Source: Pelagibacterium sediminicola (GTDB taxonomy: Bacteria; Pseudomonadota; Alphaproteobacteria; Rhizobiales; Devosiaceae). Taken from it: 64,000 nucleotides of DNA. The notes beneath the pieces are model-generated. The model was given only the letters and a program-made list of their open reading frames with translations. It searched no databases and was not told where the DNA came from. A program made the translations under genes and the position numbers. Where the stretch lies: positions 62,001-126,000 of the forward strand of contig NZ_QMEL01000004.1 of assembly GCF_003390885.1 (NCBI RefSeq), written 5' to 3'. This document shows positions 55,653 through 64,000 of the stretch, in pieces. Every line of letters begins with the position of its first letter. Positions within the stretch are counted from its first letter, which is position 1.

Positions 55653-55697
55653 TCATGTTGCGATGCGCCAGCCTACTACAAGAATAAGAGTCGTCAC
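55653..55697 (-). CDS. ilv leader peptide (14 codons)
   Basis: GTG start at 55697 with AAGG 6 nt upstream; the peptide is MTTLILVVGWRIAT, ending in TGA. Codons 4-8 are Leu-Ile-Leu-Val-Val and codon 12 is Ile, so six of 14 are branched-chain codons. It precedes an intrinsic terminator and ilvB, the arrangement of ribosome-mediated attenuation by branched-chain aminoacyl-tRNA. Confidence 0.72.
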   Translation of the reverse strand: MTTLILVVGWRIAT

Positions 55698-55782
55698 GAC
55701 GGACCTTCTCCGACAAAATTCATTGGCATTGGTATTTGGCGCGCTGCGCGCGGTCAAGTCCAAAATTGCCGCCCCGGAACAT

Positions 55783-55816
55783 AAAAAGGCCCGCCGCTTG
55801 CGCGGCAGGCCCTTTC
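55783..55816 (-). terminator. Terminator of the glycine-zipper lipoprotein gene
   Basis: On the minus strand GGGCCTGCCGC pairs with GCGGCGGGCC around GCAA (one G-U pair), followed by TTTTTAT. It begins about 20 nt after the stop codon. Confidence 0.85.
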
Positions 55817-55836
55817 AGATTCTTGCTAACGACAGC

Positions 55837-56106
55837 TTAGCCGCGCGGGCAGCGGTCGACATAGAGACGGCCATCCGCGGCGCGGAAGTAGCAGTTCTCG
55901 GGTTCACCAGCCACCTGGCCGACGACCGCGCCGGCAACACCGCCAACAGCCGCACCGATGGCTGCGCCCGTTACCGTTCCGGTGGTCACTCCGCCAATGA
56001 TCGCGCCCGCGCCCGCGCCGACCGCAGCCGACTGCTGGGTCCGGGTACAGGCAGACACGGCGAGCAACGCGGTGAGCGCAACGCCAATTACCAACATTTT
56101 CTTCAT
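55837..56106 (-). CDS. Glycine-zipper lipoprotein
   Basis: 89 residues. Lipoprotein signal peptide with lipobox LAVSAC (Cys20). The mature part has a glycine-zipper helix pair (VGAGAGAIIGGV, AIGAAVGGVAGAVVGQVAG, about 29-67), typical of small outer-membrane or inner-membrane associated lipoproteins, and two further Cys near the end that may form a disulfide. No specific role known. Confidence 0.82.
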   Translation of the reverse strand: MKKMLVIGVALTALLAVSACTRTQQSAAVGAGAGAIIGGVTTGTVTGAAIGAAVGGVAGAVVGQVAGEPENCYFRAADGRLYVDRCPRG

Positions 56107-56501
56107 ACTGAGAAGCCTCCGTGCGACGTTTTAAAACTTGAGTTCCCTCGCGCTCAAAATGCTCATTGCCGCTTTTTCGTTCCACGCAAAGGTCACTTTT
56201 AGCCTTACAGACCCGAATCTGAATTGAACCTGAACAGGCCAGAGCGCCTTAATTTCCGCTATTTTGGTCTTTTTCTCAACCCAGTTTGTTTTCCCGGCCT
56301 TACCCTGGACACTACGCAAGCGCGGCAGCCTTGTCGTTCATGGCATCGGCCCGCTCCGTCAGACCGTCTTGCTTCCGGTCATCTCACGCGCCATTCACAC
56401 AATTCCGCCCCGCCCCCCTGACAAACTGCTCCCCTTGTTGTATCCGGCTCGGCTTGCCCCGATTCCAGCGGGCGAGGATTGGCTTGAAAGGCTGAACGAC
56501 A
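56107..56501. other. Intergenic region before the MATE gene
   Basis: 395 bp between divergent lipoprotein and MATE genes. It is less GC-rich near 56150-56290 and must hold both promoters. I see no repeat family member, palindrome or convincing small gene. Confidence 0.4.
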
Positions 56502-57905
56502 ATGTCCGGGACTTTGAAAGCCCGTCCGGCGCAAAGCTGGGGGGCCGAACTTCGCGCCACATTTTTTCTTGCATGGCCGCTGGTCGTGGCCCAACTGGCC
56601 CAGAACGCGCTATTCACCACCGACGTCGTCATGATGGGCTGGCTGGGGCCTGAATACCTGGCCGCCGGTACGCTGGCCACGGCCTTTTTCAATCCCTTCC
56701 TGCTGCTCGGCGGCGGCATTGTGGGCGCGGTGGCCCCGCTCGTGGCGCAGGCCCTCGGCGCCCGGCAGATCAAGCAGGTCCGGCGCACCGTGCGGCAGGG
56801 CCTGTGGATCGCCATTCTCATCGCAACGCTTCTGATCCCGATCATCTGGAACATCCGGCCCATCCTGATCCTTGCGGGACAGACCCCCGAGCTTGCCGCC
56901 ATGGCCGGGATCTATATGCAGATTGCCCTGTTCGTGCTCTATCCGGGGCTGGGTCTGTTCGCCATGCGCTCTTTCCTTTCAGCACTCGGCTCCACGCGGA
57001 TCATCCTATACGTCACAGTTGCGGGCGTTTTTGCCAACGCGCTCCTCAACTACATTCTGATCTTTGGCAATTTCGGCGCTCCACGGCTCGAACTGAGGGG
57101 GGCGGCGATCGCCACGGTCACCGTCAACACCCTGATGTTCAGCCTGCTGCTGCTCTATGCGCTGCACCACCCCCGCTACAGGCGCTTCCATATCCTCGTC
57201 CGTTTCTGGCGGCCCGACTGGGCGCGCTTCCGCCAGATCTTCCGCATCGGCACCCCCATCGGGCTCACCATCATGGCGGAAGTCGGCATGTTCGCCGTCG
57301 CCGCCGTCTTCATGGGGTGGCTCGGCACCGACGAACTGGCTGCCCACGCCGTGGCGCTGCAATGCGCCTCGCTCGCCTTCATGGTGCCGCTGGGCCTTTC
57401 GATGGCCTCCACCGTCCGCGTCGGCCTTTCCTTTGGCGCCCGGAATCCCGAAGGGGTCCGGCGGGCCGGCTGGATCTCCATGGCCCTCGGCGTCGGCTTC
57501 ATGTGCATCACCGCCGCCCTTTTTCTTACCATTCCCGGCGTTTTCACCCGGCTCTTCCTCGATCCGGCTTACCCTGAAAACGCCGTCGCGCTGGCCTTTG
57601 CCACCTCCTATCTGCTGATGGCGGGTTTCTTCCAGATCGCCGATGGCGCCCAGGTGGTGGCCGCTCATATCCTGCGCGGCCTCAACGACACCAAGATCCC
57701 CATGGTGGTCGCCCTTTTTGGCTATTGGTGCGTGGGCATGCCCATCGCGTGGTATCTGGGGAGCCCCGACCGCCTCGCCGGCATCGGCATCTGGATTGGC
57801 CTCGCCTCGGGCCTCGCCTTCGTCGCCGTCATCCTCACCACCCGCTTCGCCATGCGCGAGCGGCTCGGTCTACTCGACCCCAGGCGGATGGTAACGGGAA
57901 GCTGA
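56502..57905 (+). CDS. MATE-family multidrug/metabolite exporter
   Basis: 467 residues, twelve predicted membrane helices in two six-helix bundles. N-terminal helix FFLAWPLVVAQLAQNALFTTDVVMMGWLG is typical of NorM-type exporters, and the second bundle opens with FRIGTPIGLTIMAEVGMFAVAAVFMGWLG. These use Na+ or H+ gradients to export cationic compounds. The substrate is unknown. A methyltransferase gene follows after 45 nt. Confidence 0.9.
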   Translation: MSGTLKARPAQSWGAELRATFFLAWPLVVAQLAQNALFTTDVVMMGWLGPEYLAAGTLATAFFNPFLLLGGGIVGAVAPLVAQALGARQIKQVRRTVRQGLWIAILIATLLIPIIWNIRPILILAGQTPELAAMAGIYMQIALFVLYPGLGLFAMRSFLSALGSTRIILYVTVAGVFANALLNYILIFGNFGAPRLELRGAAIATVTVNTLMFSLLLLYALHHPRYRRFHILVRFWRPDWARFRQIFRIGTPIGLTIMAEVGMFAVAAVFMGWLGTDELAAHAVALQCASLAFMVPLGLSMASTVRVGLSFGARNPEGVRRAGWISMALGVGFMCITAALFLTIPGVFTRLFLDPAYPENAVALAFATSYLLMAGFFQIADGAQVVAAHILRGLNDTKIPMVVALFGYWCVGMPIAWYLGSPDRLAGIGIWIGLASGLAFVAVILTTRFAMRERLGLLDPRRMVTGS

Positions 57906-57950
57906 AACCCTTACCCGCCATCCACCGACACATGTGAGGATTATGGCCGC

Positions 57951-58619
57951 ATGAAAGACAACACCCCCTTCACCGGCAGCCACGCCGCCGGTTACGCCGA
58001 AGGCCCGCCCCGGCAGGTGCCGGGTTTCGACGGGCTGCATCGCATGATGTCGATGCTGCTTGCCGAGCGCACACCCGAGAACGGCCGCGTGCTCGTCCTT
58101 GGCGCAGGCGGCGGTCTCGAGCTCAAGACCCTTGCCGCCGGCCATCCCGGCTGGACGTTCGAGGGCGTCGATCCCGCCCCCGACATGCTCGACACCGCCC
58201 GCCGCACCGCCGCCCCCTTCATGGACCGTATCACGCTCACCCGGGGCACCATCGAAGCGGCATCCGAAGGCCCGTTCGCCGCCGCCGTCTGCCTTCTGAC
58301 CTTCCATTTCATCGCGCGTGAAAACCGGCTTCCCACCCTCCTCGAAATCCGCCGTCGCCTTGTATCTGGCGCCCCTTTCATCCTCGCTCACATCAGCTTT
58401 GCGCAGACCGAACCCGAACGCTCCCGGTCGATTACGCGCCACATCGCCTTTGGCGGCGGCGACCCTGCCAACGCCGCGGCCCGCGAGGCTATGGCAACGC
58501 GCCTCACCGTCCTTGCCCCCGAGGAGGAGGAAAGAATGCTCAAAGAGGCCGGTTTTGAAGATGTGGACCTGTTCTACGCCGCGCTGGGCTTCAAGGGATG
58601 GATCGCCTACGCGCCCTGA
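57951..58619 (+). CDS. Class I SAM-dependent methyltransferase
   Basis: 222 residues. SAM-binding motif I is VLVLGAGGGLELKTLA (about 47-62) followed by the acidic residue in FEGVDPAPDML. The rest fits a small-molecule methyltransferase (LLTFHFIARENRLPTLLEIRRRL). No substrate clue. Its last 13 nt overlap the convergent DUF1801 gene. Confidence 0.82.
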   Translation: MKDNTPFTGSHAAGYAEGPPRQVPGFDGLHRMMSMLLAERTPENGRVLVLGAGGGLELKTLAAGHPGWTFEGVDPAPDMLDTARRTAAPFMDRITLTRGTIEAASEGPFAAAVCLLTFHFIARENRLPTLLEIRRRLVSGAPFILAHISFAQTEPERSRSITRHIAFGGGDPANAAAREAMATRLTVLAPEEEERMLKEAGFEDVDLFYAALGFKGWIAYAP

Positions 58620-59014
58620 CCGCCCCGCTTGCCCGCGTTCTTCTTGAGATGCGTGCGGTTATACGCGATCCCCGCCCGCACGAGATCCTGCAGCGCTTTT
58701 TCGTCCGGGGCATTGCTCTCGAAAATATCGATGGACCGCCGCGTGTTTCCCGTATCCTTGCCGTTGAACAGCCCTTGCAGGTCCGGCAGCGTCGCGCCGT
58801 GGGCGAAAGTGAGCTTGATCTTCCCTTTGTGGGGGTTGCCCACCACGATCAGCCCGTCGCAGGACCATGTCGGGCTGCCCATCCATTTCCATTCCTCGAT
58901 GATGCCGGGGTCCGCCGCCAATATCACCGCACGCAGCTTCGCCAGCATGGGCCCGCGCCAGTCATCAAGCCCCGCTATCATCTCATCGATCAATTCCGAT
59001 GCGGTTCCTGTCAT
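58607..59014 (-). CDS. DUF1801-domain protein
   Basis: 135 residues. Pattern IIEEWKWMGSPTWSCDGLIVVGNPHKGKIKLTFAHGA is typical of DUF1801 (YdhG-like) proteins of unknown function. It starts 8 nt after pncB and is probably the third gene of pncA-pncB-DUF1801. Lys-rich C-terminus (HLKKNAGKRGG). Confidence 0.8.
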   Translation of the reverse strand: MTGTASELIDEMIAGLDDWRGPMLAKLRAVILAADPGIIEEWKWMGSPTWSCDGLIVVGNPHKGKIKLTFAHGATLPDLQGLFNGKDTGNTRRSIDIFESNAPDEKALQDLVRAGIAYNRTHLKKNAGKRGGQGA

Positions 59015-59022
59015 GTTTCCTC

Positions 59023-60333
59023 TCAGACCGCCACCGGCAGTTCCGCCATGCCCTCGGTTCCGAACACCCGAATATAGCGCGCTATTTCTTGCGGATCACC
59101 CACCGCCTTGGCCGGGTTGTCCGAGAGCTTGATGGCTGGGCGGCCATTGGCGCTCGACACCTTGATAACCAGCGATATGGGTTCGAGCTGCGGCGTGCCG
59201 TGCGGCGCGACGCCTGCGAAATCATTGGTGAGATTGGTGCCCCAGCCGAACGCCATCCGCACCCGCCCGTCGAAATGCCGGTAGGCGGCCTCGATGGTTT
59301 CAGTATCGAGCCCATCCGAAAAGATCAGCAGCTTTTCGCGCGGATCGCGCCCGCGCTCCTGCCACCAGCGGATGATCGCTTCCCCGCCCTCGATGGCCGG
59401 CGCGCTGTCGGGCCGGAACCCCGTCCAGTCGGCCACCCAGTCCGGGGCATCGCGCAGGAACGCCGCCGTCCCGAACGCGTCGGGCAGGACGATCAGCAGG
59501 TTCCCCCCATAATAGCTCTGCCAGTCCTCGAGCACCTTGTAGGGCGCGCGCTTCAACGTGACTTCGTCCCTCGCCAGCGCCGCCGCCACCATGGGCAGTT
59601 CGTGCGCGTTGGTGCCCTGTGCCTCAAGGTCCGTGTCCATGGCCAGCAGCACGTTGGACGTGCCGGTCAGCGCCTCGCCCAGCCCTTCCTTGAGGGCTTC
59701 CACACACCAGCGCTGCCAGAGGAACGAGTGCCGCCGCCGCGTGCCGAAATCGGAAATCTTGAGGTCGGGCAGTTGCTGGAGCCGCTCCACCTTGTCCCAG
59801 AGCTTGGCCTTGGCCCGTGCATAAAGCACGTCGAGCTCGAACCGCCCCATGCCCCGCATCGCCGCCCGCGAGCGCAACTCGTTGATGATGGCGAGCGCGG
59901 GGATTTCCCACATGGTCGTTTCGACCCATTTGCCATGGAAGTGCAACTCGAACTGCCCGTCCCGCGTCGAAAGCTCGTAGTCGGGCAGCTTGAAGTCTTC
60001 GAGCCAGGCGAGAAACTCGGGCGAAAAGATCTGCTTGGTGCCGTAAAACGTATTACCCGCCAGCCAGATCATTTCCTTTTTCGTGAACCGCAGCGTCCGT
60101 GCATGGTCGAGCTGTTCGCGCAAGGCGCCGCTGTCGATCTCCTCGGCCAGCTTCACCGACGTGGTGCGGTTGGTCAGCGAGAACGTTGCGTCCACATCTC
60201 GGTAAAGCCCCCAGATCATCTGGAGCATCAGGAGCTTGTAGAAATCGGTATCGAGCAGCGAGCGGATGATCGGGTCGAGCTTGAACGTATGGTTGAAAAC
60301 CCGCCGCGCAATGTCGGTCTTGGATGCACTCAC
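59023..60333 (-). CDS. pncB: Nicotinate phosphoribosyltransferase
   Basis: 436 residues, full length. It converts nicotinate and PRPP to nicotinate mononucleotide in NAD salvage. Motifs: [16 protein letters not shown] near the N-terminus, [14 protein letters not shown], and [11 protein letters not shown] with [11 protein letters not shown] in the phosphate-binding part. Its ATG overlaps the pncA stop (ATGA). Confidence 0.95.
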   Translation of the reverse strand: MSASKTDIARRVFNHTFKLDPIIRSLLDTDFYKLLMLQMIWGLYRDVDATFSLTNRTTSVKLAEEIDSGALREQLDHARTLRFTKKEMIWLAGNTFYGTKQIFSPEFLAWLEDFKLPDYELSTRDGQFELHFHGKWVETTMWEIPALAIINELRSRAAMRGMGRFELDVLYARAKAKLWDKVERLQQLPDLKISDFGTRRRHSFLWQRWCVEALKEGLGEALTGTSNVLLAMDTDLEAQGTNAHELPMVAAALARDEVTLKRAPYKVLEDWQSYYGGNLLIVLPDAFGTAAFLRDAPDWVADWTGFRPDSAPAIEGGEAIIRWWQERGRDPREKLLIFSDGLDTETIEAAYRHFDGRVRMAFGWGTNLTNDFAGVAPHGTPQLEPISLVIKVSSANGRPAIKLSDNPAKAVGDPQEIARYIRVFGTEGMAELPVAV

Positions 60334-60929
60334 CGGATGACCACCCCTGCCTCGCGCATCCGGCCGATCATGGCGTCAACCGATCCGTCGAGATCGATCC
60401 CCCGCGATGCCGCAAGCACCACTTCCACCGAAAACCCCTGCGCAACCGCATCGAGCGCCGAATAGGCGACGCAGAAATCCGTCGCCAGCCCGGCCAGCCG
60501 CAGCTTTGAAAGCCCCCGCTCGCGCAGATAACCTGCGAGCCCCGTTGGCGTCGTGTGATCGTTCTCGAAGAACGCCGAATAGGAATCGATCGCCTGCCGG
60601 AACCCCTTTCGAATGATCAGTTCCGCCGGGGTCACGTTGAGATCGGGATGGAACTCCGCCCCTTTCGTGCCCTGCACGCAATGGTCCGGCCACAACGTCT
60701 GTGGACCATATTCGGCCTCGACGGTCTCATACGGCGCCTTGCCCGGATGCTGCGAGGCAAAGCTCGAATGGTCCGCCGTGTGCCAGTCCTGCGTCAGGAT
60801 CACGTGCGAATGGGTGTCGATGAGCTGGTTCATCAACGGCACGATCACATCGCCTTCATCCACGGCAAGCGCCCCGCCGGGGCAAAAATCGTTCTGGACA
60901 TCAATGACGATCAGCGCATGTTCGCTCAT
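60330..60929 (-). CDS. pncA: Nicotinamidase
   Basis: 199 residues. Catalytic triad D10 (VIDVQNDF), K108 (IIRKGF) and C153 ([13 protein letters not shown]); metal ligands D48 and H50 (TQDWH) and H83 (PDHCVQG). It supplies nicotinate to PncB, encoded next in the operon. Confidence 0.95.
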   Translation of the reverse strand: MSEHALIVIDVQNDFCPGGALAVDEGDVIVPLMNQLIDTHSHVILTQDWHTADHSSFASQHPGKAPYETVEAEYGPQTLWPDHCVQGTKGAEFHPDLNVTPAELIIRKGFRQAIDSYSAFFENDHTTPTGLAGYLRERGLSKLRLAGLATDFCVAYSALDAVAQGFSVEVVLAASRGIDLDGSVDAMIGRMREAGVVIR

Positions 60930-61010
60930 TCCGGCCTCCTAAGATCTGGCAACACTTGTGCAATGTTGAGCCGTTCCGTCAACTCCTCATGGGCACCTGT
61001 TATAGGGGCC

Positions 61011-61157
61011 GCATCGCTGGCCCCCTCATCCGACCTCCGCTTCGCTCCGGCCACCTTCTCCCACGAGGGGAGAAGGGGAGCCCCGCGGATGGTTCGGCTT
61101 ACGAGCCCCCCTCTCCCCTCGCGGGAGAGGGGCTGGGGGTGAGGGGGCAGCGATGCC
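61011..61157. repeat. Family A palindromic element, copy 6
   Basis: GCATCGCTGGCCCCCTCATC at the left and GTGAGGGGGCAGCGATGCC at the right, the best-preserved terminal inverted repeats of the family (18 bp). Two hairpin blocks inside. Lies 5 nt after the miaA stop codon. Confidence 0.88.
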
Positions 61158-61162
61158 AGCCG

Positions 61163-62059
61163 CTAAACCCCGAACGGATCGACAAACCGCCAATCCCCCA
61201 TCCGGTTCCGAAACCAGGTCGACTGCCGCTTGGCATATTGCCGCGTCGCCGTCACCGCACGCTCAATCGCCTCCTCGCGCGAAATCTCCCCGGCCAGCAT
61301 CGCCACGATCTCGTTGACCCCGATGGCCTTCATCGCCGGCAGCGAAGGGTCCAGGTCCAACGCCAGAAGCGCCCGCACTTCCTCCACCGCCCCCCGCTCC
61401 ATCATCGCCGCGAACCGCTCGGCGATCCTCCGCCGCAGCAATCCGCGTTCGGGCATCAGCACGATTTTTTCAAGTTCATACCCTTGCAACAACGACTCTT
61501 CATTATCCTTCTGAAACGCGCTCAACGGCCTGCCCGTCGCATAGAGCACCGAAAGCGCCCGCACCACCCGTTGTGGGTCCGCCACCCCGATGCGCGCGGC
61601 GGCTTGGGGGTCCCTTTCAGCCAGCAATGCGAGCCGCCCGGTCGCATCGAGCCCCTGAATCAGTTTCTCAGCCGCTTGAATCGATGCCTCTGGAATAGCC
61701 GGAATTTCCGCGAACCCCTTTGTAAGCGCATCGAAATAAAGCCCGGTTCCGCCAACGAAAACAGGCGTCCGCCCTCCCAGTTCGCCGCCTTGAATCAGTT
61801 CGCGAACATCGGTCAGCCACGCACCTGTGGAATAGCGTTGTCCCGGATCGACATGCCCGAACAGACAATGCGGCGCGGCGGCCAGTTCCCTGGCATCGGG
61901 CCGCGCCGTCAGCCGGTCGAGCACACCATAAACCTGCATGGAATCGGTATTGACGATCACCCCGCCGCGTGCCCGCGCCATTTCGATGGCCAGCGCCGTC
62001 TTGCCGCTCGCGGTGGGACCGGCTATCAAAACCGCTCGCTTTTCCCCTGCCCCTTGCAT
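61163..62059 (-). CDS. miaA: tRNA dimethylallyltransferase MiaA
   Basis: 298 residues. It adds a dimethylallyl group to A37 of tRNAs reading UNN codons. P-loop [18 protein letters not shown] at residues 10-27, [39 protein letters not shown] and [15 protein letters not shown] are all family marks. Divergent from serB with only 11 nt between start codons. Confidence 0.95.
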   Translation of the reverse strand: MQGAGEKRAVLIAGPTASGKTALAIEMARARGGVIVNTDSMQVYGVLDRLTARPDARELAAAPHCLFGHVDPGQRYSTGAWLTDVRELIQGGELGGRTPVFVGGTGLYFDALTKGFAEIPAIPEASIQAAEKLIQGLDATGRLALLAERDPQAAARIGVADPQRVVRALSVLYATGRPLSAFQKDNEESLLQGYELEKIVLMPERGLLRRRIAERFAAMMERGAVEEVRALLALDLDPSLPAMKAIGVNEIVAMLAGEISREEAIERAVTATRQYAKRQSTWFRNRMGDWRFVDPFGV

Positions 62060-62070
62060 GGTCGTTGCCG

Positions 62071-62946
62071 ATGTCCGTCCTGTGCCTTCTTGCCGATCCC
62101 GATGAACCGGCCCTTTCCCACGCCCTTGTCGAAGCGGTGCAAAGGGAAGTTCATGGCGAAATCAACTGGCTTGCGCAAGGCATCGCCTGCGAGATCGTGA
62201 GGCCGCAGGCCACCAAGGCCGAGGCGATGGCCCGCGAAATGGTCGCCAGCCTGCCTGTCGATGTCGCCCTCGTCCCCCTCGCCAACCGCCGCAAGCGGCT
62301 GCTGGTCGCCGACATGGATTCCACCATGATCGACCAGGAATGTATCGATGAGCTTGCCGACGCGCTGGGCATCAAGCCCCAGGTCGCCGAGATCACCGAA
62401 CGCGCCATGCGCGGCGAACTCGATTTCGAGCAGGCGCTCGATACCCGCGTCAAGCTTCTTAAGGGCCTTGAGCGCAAGGTGGTCGAGGAGGTCCGCCGCG
62501 AGCGCATCACGCTGGCCCCCGGTGGGCGCGCGCTGGTCCAGACCATGAAGGCTTTTGGCGCCTATACCTCGCTCGTTTCAGGCGGCTTCACGCTTTTCGC
62601 CGATTATTTCGCCAAGCGCATCGGCTTTGACGAGGCTGTCGCCAACGTTCTTTTGTTCGACGATATGGACCGTCTCACGGGCACGGTTGAAAAGCCCATC
62701 GTCGACAAGGATACCAAGCGCAACCGCCTGCTTGCGCTGGTCGCCGAACTCGACATCACCCAGGCCCAGACGCTGGCCGTGGGCGACGGTGCCAACGATC
62801 TCGACATGCTCGAAGTCGCAGGACTTGGCATCGCGCTCCACGCAAAGCCCGCCGTCGCCGAACGCGCCGAAGTCCGCATCGACCACGCCGACCTCACGGC
62901 GCTGCTCTATTTGCAGGGTTATGGCGACGACGAGATCGTCCGCTAG
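62071..62946 (+). CDS. serB: Phosphoserine phosphatase SerB
   Basis: 291 residues from ATG 62071; no clear ribosome binding site, and earlier starts would run into miaA. HAD motifs: [19 protein letters not shown] (nucleophile Asp), [15 protein letters not shown], and [18 protein letters not shown]. Final step of serine synthesis. The N-terminal 75 residues resemble the usual ACT-like extension. The TAG stop is part of a family D repeat. Confidence 0.93.
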   Translation: MSVLCLLADPDEPALSHALVEAVQREVHGEINWLAQGIACEIVRPQATKAEAMAREMVASLPVDVALVPLANRRKRLLVADMDSTMIDQECIDELADALGIKPQVAEITERAMRGELDFEQALDTRVKLLKGLERKVVEEVRRERITLAPGGRALVQTMKAFGAYTSLVSGGFTLFADYFAKRIGFDEAVANVLLFDDMDRLTGTVEKPIVDKDTKRNRLLALVAELDITQAQTLAVGDGANDLDMLEVAGLGIALHAKPAVAERAEVRIDHADLTALLYLQGYGDDEIVR

Positions 62947-63116
62947 ATCATTTCAGATTTTGCCGGAATCAGCCTCAAGCTCCTTTGCTGCCCCGGCGAA
63001 AGCCGGGGACAATGCCACAAATTCCTTCGTGTTGGATGGTTTAGCTATGGATCCCGGGTCGAGCCCGGGATAGCGACGGAGACACGCTGGCCATTTCCGT
63101 CAAAAGTCGAAACGCT
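62944..63116. repeat. Composite element: family D ends around a family B centre
   Basis: Left end ATCATTTCAGATTTTGCCGG directly after TAG (62944-62946), centre 62972-63077 is the reverse complement of the family B variant at 31663-31763 (high similarity over about 100 bp), right end inverted and degenerate (TTTCCGTCAAAAGTCGAAAC, 63095 onward). Same design as 51124-51335. Confidence 0.7.
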
Positions 63117-63134
63117 CCCGACCACCCAAGGCCC

Positions 63135-63320
63135 TCACATCCGCACAACCGCCAGCAGCAACAACCCCACCCCCGCCACCACCAGCGCACCCATGCGCAA
63201 GTGCTGGGAGGGCATCTCCAGTACCTGTGCGATCATGCGCTTCATCTGCTCGGGAAACGCGGCGTAGAGCAGCCCTTCAAGCACCAGCGCCAAAGCCAGC
63301 GCGGCAAAAAGATCGGTCAT
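63135..63320 (-). CDS. DUF2065 (YjeT-like) small membrane protein
   Basis: 61 residues with two membrane helices (LFAALALALVLEGLLYAAFP and LRMGALVVAGVGLLLLAVVRM) joined by EQMKRMIAQVLEMPSQH. The family is usually encoded after hflC, as here; function unknown. A strong terminator lies between hflC and this gene, so it may be expressed at a lower level or from its own promoter. Confidence 0.85.
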   Translation of the reverse strand: MTDLFAALALALVLEGLLYAAFPEQMKRMIAQVLEMPSQHLRMGALVVAGVGLLLLAVVRM

Positions 63321-63341
63321 TGCAGATAAATCTCCGCTTCA

Positions 63342-63373
63342 CAAAAAAAGGGGCGCACCCGAAGATGCGCCCC
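63342..63373 (-). terminator. Terminator after hflC
   Basis: On the minus strand GGGGCGCA (63373-63366) pairs with TGCGCCCC (63357-63350), followed by seven T. It lies 21 nt after the hflC stop and ahead of the DUF2065 gene. Confidence 0.85.
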
Positions 63374-63394
63374 TGATTGTCGCGCTTGGCGCTC

Positions 63395-64000
63395 TTACTG
63401 GGCCGGAGCCTCTTCGGGCTGCGGCTCATCGATCAGCGTTTCGAGGTCGAGCGGCTCGCCGGCCGGCCCCTCGCCCGAGACGAGGCTGTCGGTCGACAGC
63501 AGGTTTTCGATTTCCTCGGGATCGATCGGCTGCTCGCTCGGCCCTTCCACTCCGATGTCGATCGGAGCGGCGGTCGGCGCGGGGAATTCGGGCAGCGTGC
63601 CCTCTGCACCGAAGAACCGGAAGAAGGCCGAATCCGGCGAGAGCAGCATGGTGGTGCTCCCGTCGTCCAGCGCCGTCCGATACGCTTCCATCGACCGGAA
63701 GAACTCAAAGAACGCCTCGTCCTGGGTATAGGCCTCGGCATAGATGCGGTTGCGTTCCGCATCACCCTCACCACGGATGATTTCGCTATCGCGATTGGCC
63801 GCGGAAACGATCTCCACTGCCTGGCGGTCGGCGATAGCCCGCAAGATCTGCGCCTGCTCCTGACCGCGCGCGCGCAACAGCGCCGCTTCGGCAAGACGTT
63901 CGGCCTTCATCCGCTCATAGGTCTGCTGGGAGACTTCCGGCGTGAGGTCGGTGACGAGAATGCGCACATCGACCACCGTGATGCCCAGTTCCACCATATC
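63395..64000 (-). CDS. hflC: HflC, protease modulator (C-terminal part)
   Basis: The gene runs off the right edge; 202 residues of the C-terminal part are visible. SPFH-type sequence VVDVRILVTDLTPEVSQQTYERMKAERLAEAALLRARG and NRDSEIIRGEGDAERNRIYAEAY match HflC, which with HflK forms a membrane complex that controls the FtsH protease. The end (about 90 residues) is an Ala/Glu/Pro-rich acidic extension longer than in E. coli HflC. hflK would be expected just outside the window. Confidence 0.92.
   Translation of the reverse strand, partial: DMVELGITVVDVRILVTDLTPEVSQQTYERMKAERLAEAALLRARGQEQAQILRAIADRQAVEIVSAANRDSEIIRGEGDAERNRIYAEAYTQDEAFFEFFRSMEAYRTALDDGSTTMLLSPDSAFFRFFGAEGTLPEFPAPTAAPIDIGVEGPSEQPIDPEEIENLLSTDSLVSGEGPAGEPLDLETLIDEPQPEEAPAQ

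Noticed and set aside
53584-56202. 872-codon plus-strand frame across ilvB
   Set aside because: It is antisense to the well-supported ilvB, crosses the leader peptide and terminator, and encodes an Arg/His/Pro-rich chain with no motif.

Overview
The window looks like a chromosomal segment of an alphaproteobacterium of the order Hyphomicrobiales (Rhizobiales), probably close to Devosia or Pelagibacterium. The evidence is the flagellar gene set (FlaF, FlbT, FliX and a P-ring operon divergent from fliX), exact CtrA-type boxes, a DksA with one zinc-site cysteine, a sulfite reductase locus with a DUF2849 gene, and a giant hendecad-repeat protein resembling the polar-growth protein GPR/RgsE of Agrobacterium and Sinorhizobium. 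The DNA is GC-rich and gene-dense. I see no prophage, IS transposase, plasmid functions, CRISPR array or rRNA. The genus is inferred, not shown.

Layout. 1-100: end of flgH. 256-3794: outer-membrane barrel protein, dksA, metA and an ATPase of unknown function upstream of metA. 4141-9186: hook operon flgE-flgK-flgL behind a clear sigma-54 promoter. 9311-14168, minus strand: flagellin-flbT-flaF, a small unknown gene, and flgI-flgJ-flgN. 14431: fliX, divergent from flgI across a perfect CtrA box. 15081-17572: ycjX-ycjF pair. 17607-24635, minus strand: a secreted acidic protein and an assimilatory sulfate reduction locus (cysG, DUF2849, cysI, APS reductase fused to DUF934, ferredoxin reductase, ferredoxin). 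25000-26022: a 51-residue gene, a second ferredoxin and an HPt protein. 26537-31594: the 1685-residue GPR-like protein. 31794-38789: metallophosphoesterase, NagZ-like GH3 enzyme, CHASE2-PAS-GGDEF-EAL protein, acetyl-CoA synthetase. 38943-42161: envelope-polymer genes (GNAT, flippase, FemAB-like). 42466: tRNA-Lys. 42627-45998: msrA, a divergent aat-like gene, leuA. 46543-50790: phzF, UPF0303, ilvC, a TetR regulator, an FMN reductase. 51333-55539: ilvB-ilvN-EamA-pdxJ. 55837-60929: lipoprotein, MATE transporter, methyltransferase and the NAD-salvage operon pncA-pncB-DUF1801. 61163-64000: miaA, serB, DUF2065 and the end of hflC.

Functional links. Branched-chain amino acid synthesis is spread over leuA, ilvC and ilvBN. 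Two of these units have short leader peptides that fit ribosome-mediated attenuation: a 14-codon LILVV peptide plus an intrinsic terminator before ilvB, and a leucine-rich 42-codon peptide before leuA. Flagellar control has two layers: CtrA-type boxes at flgI/fliX and at flagellin, and sigma-54 at the hook operon. A further CtrA-type box lies upstream of the GPR-like gene, which could tie polar growth to the cell cycle. The sulfate locus carries its own electron supply (ferredoxin reductase plus ferredoxin) for a one-subunit sulfite reductase.

Between genes the window is rich in short dispersed palindromic elements of about five families. One family, with the core TTTCAGGTTTTGATGGAA, behaves like the terminal inverted repeat of a MITE and supplies the TAG stop codon of four unrelated genes.
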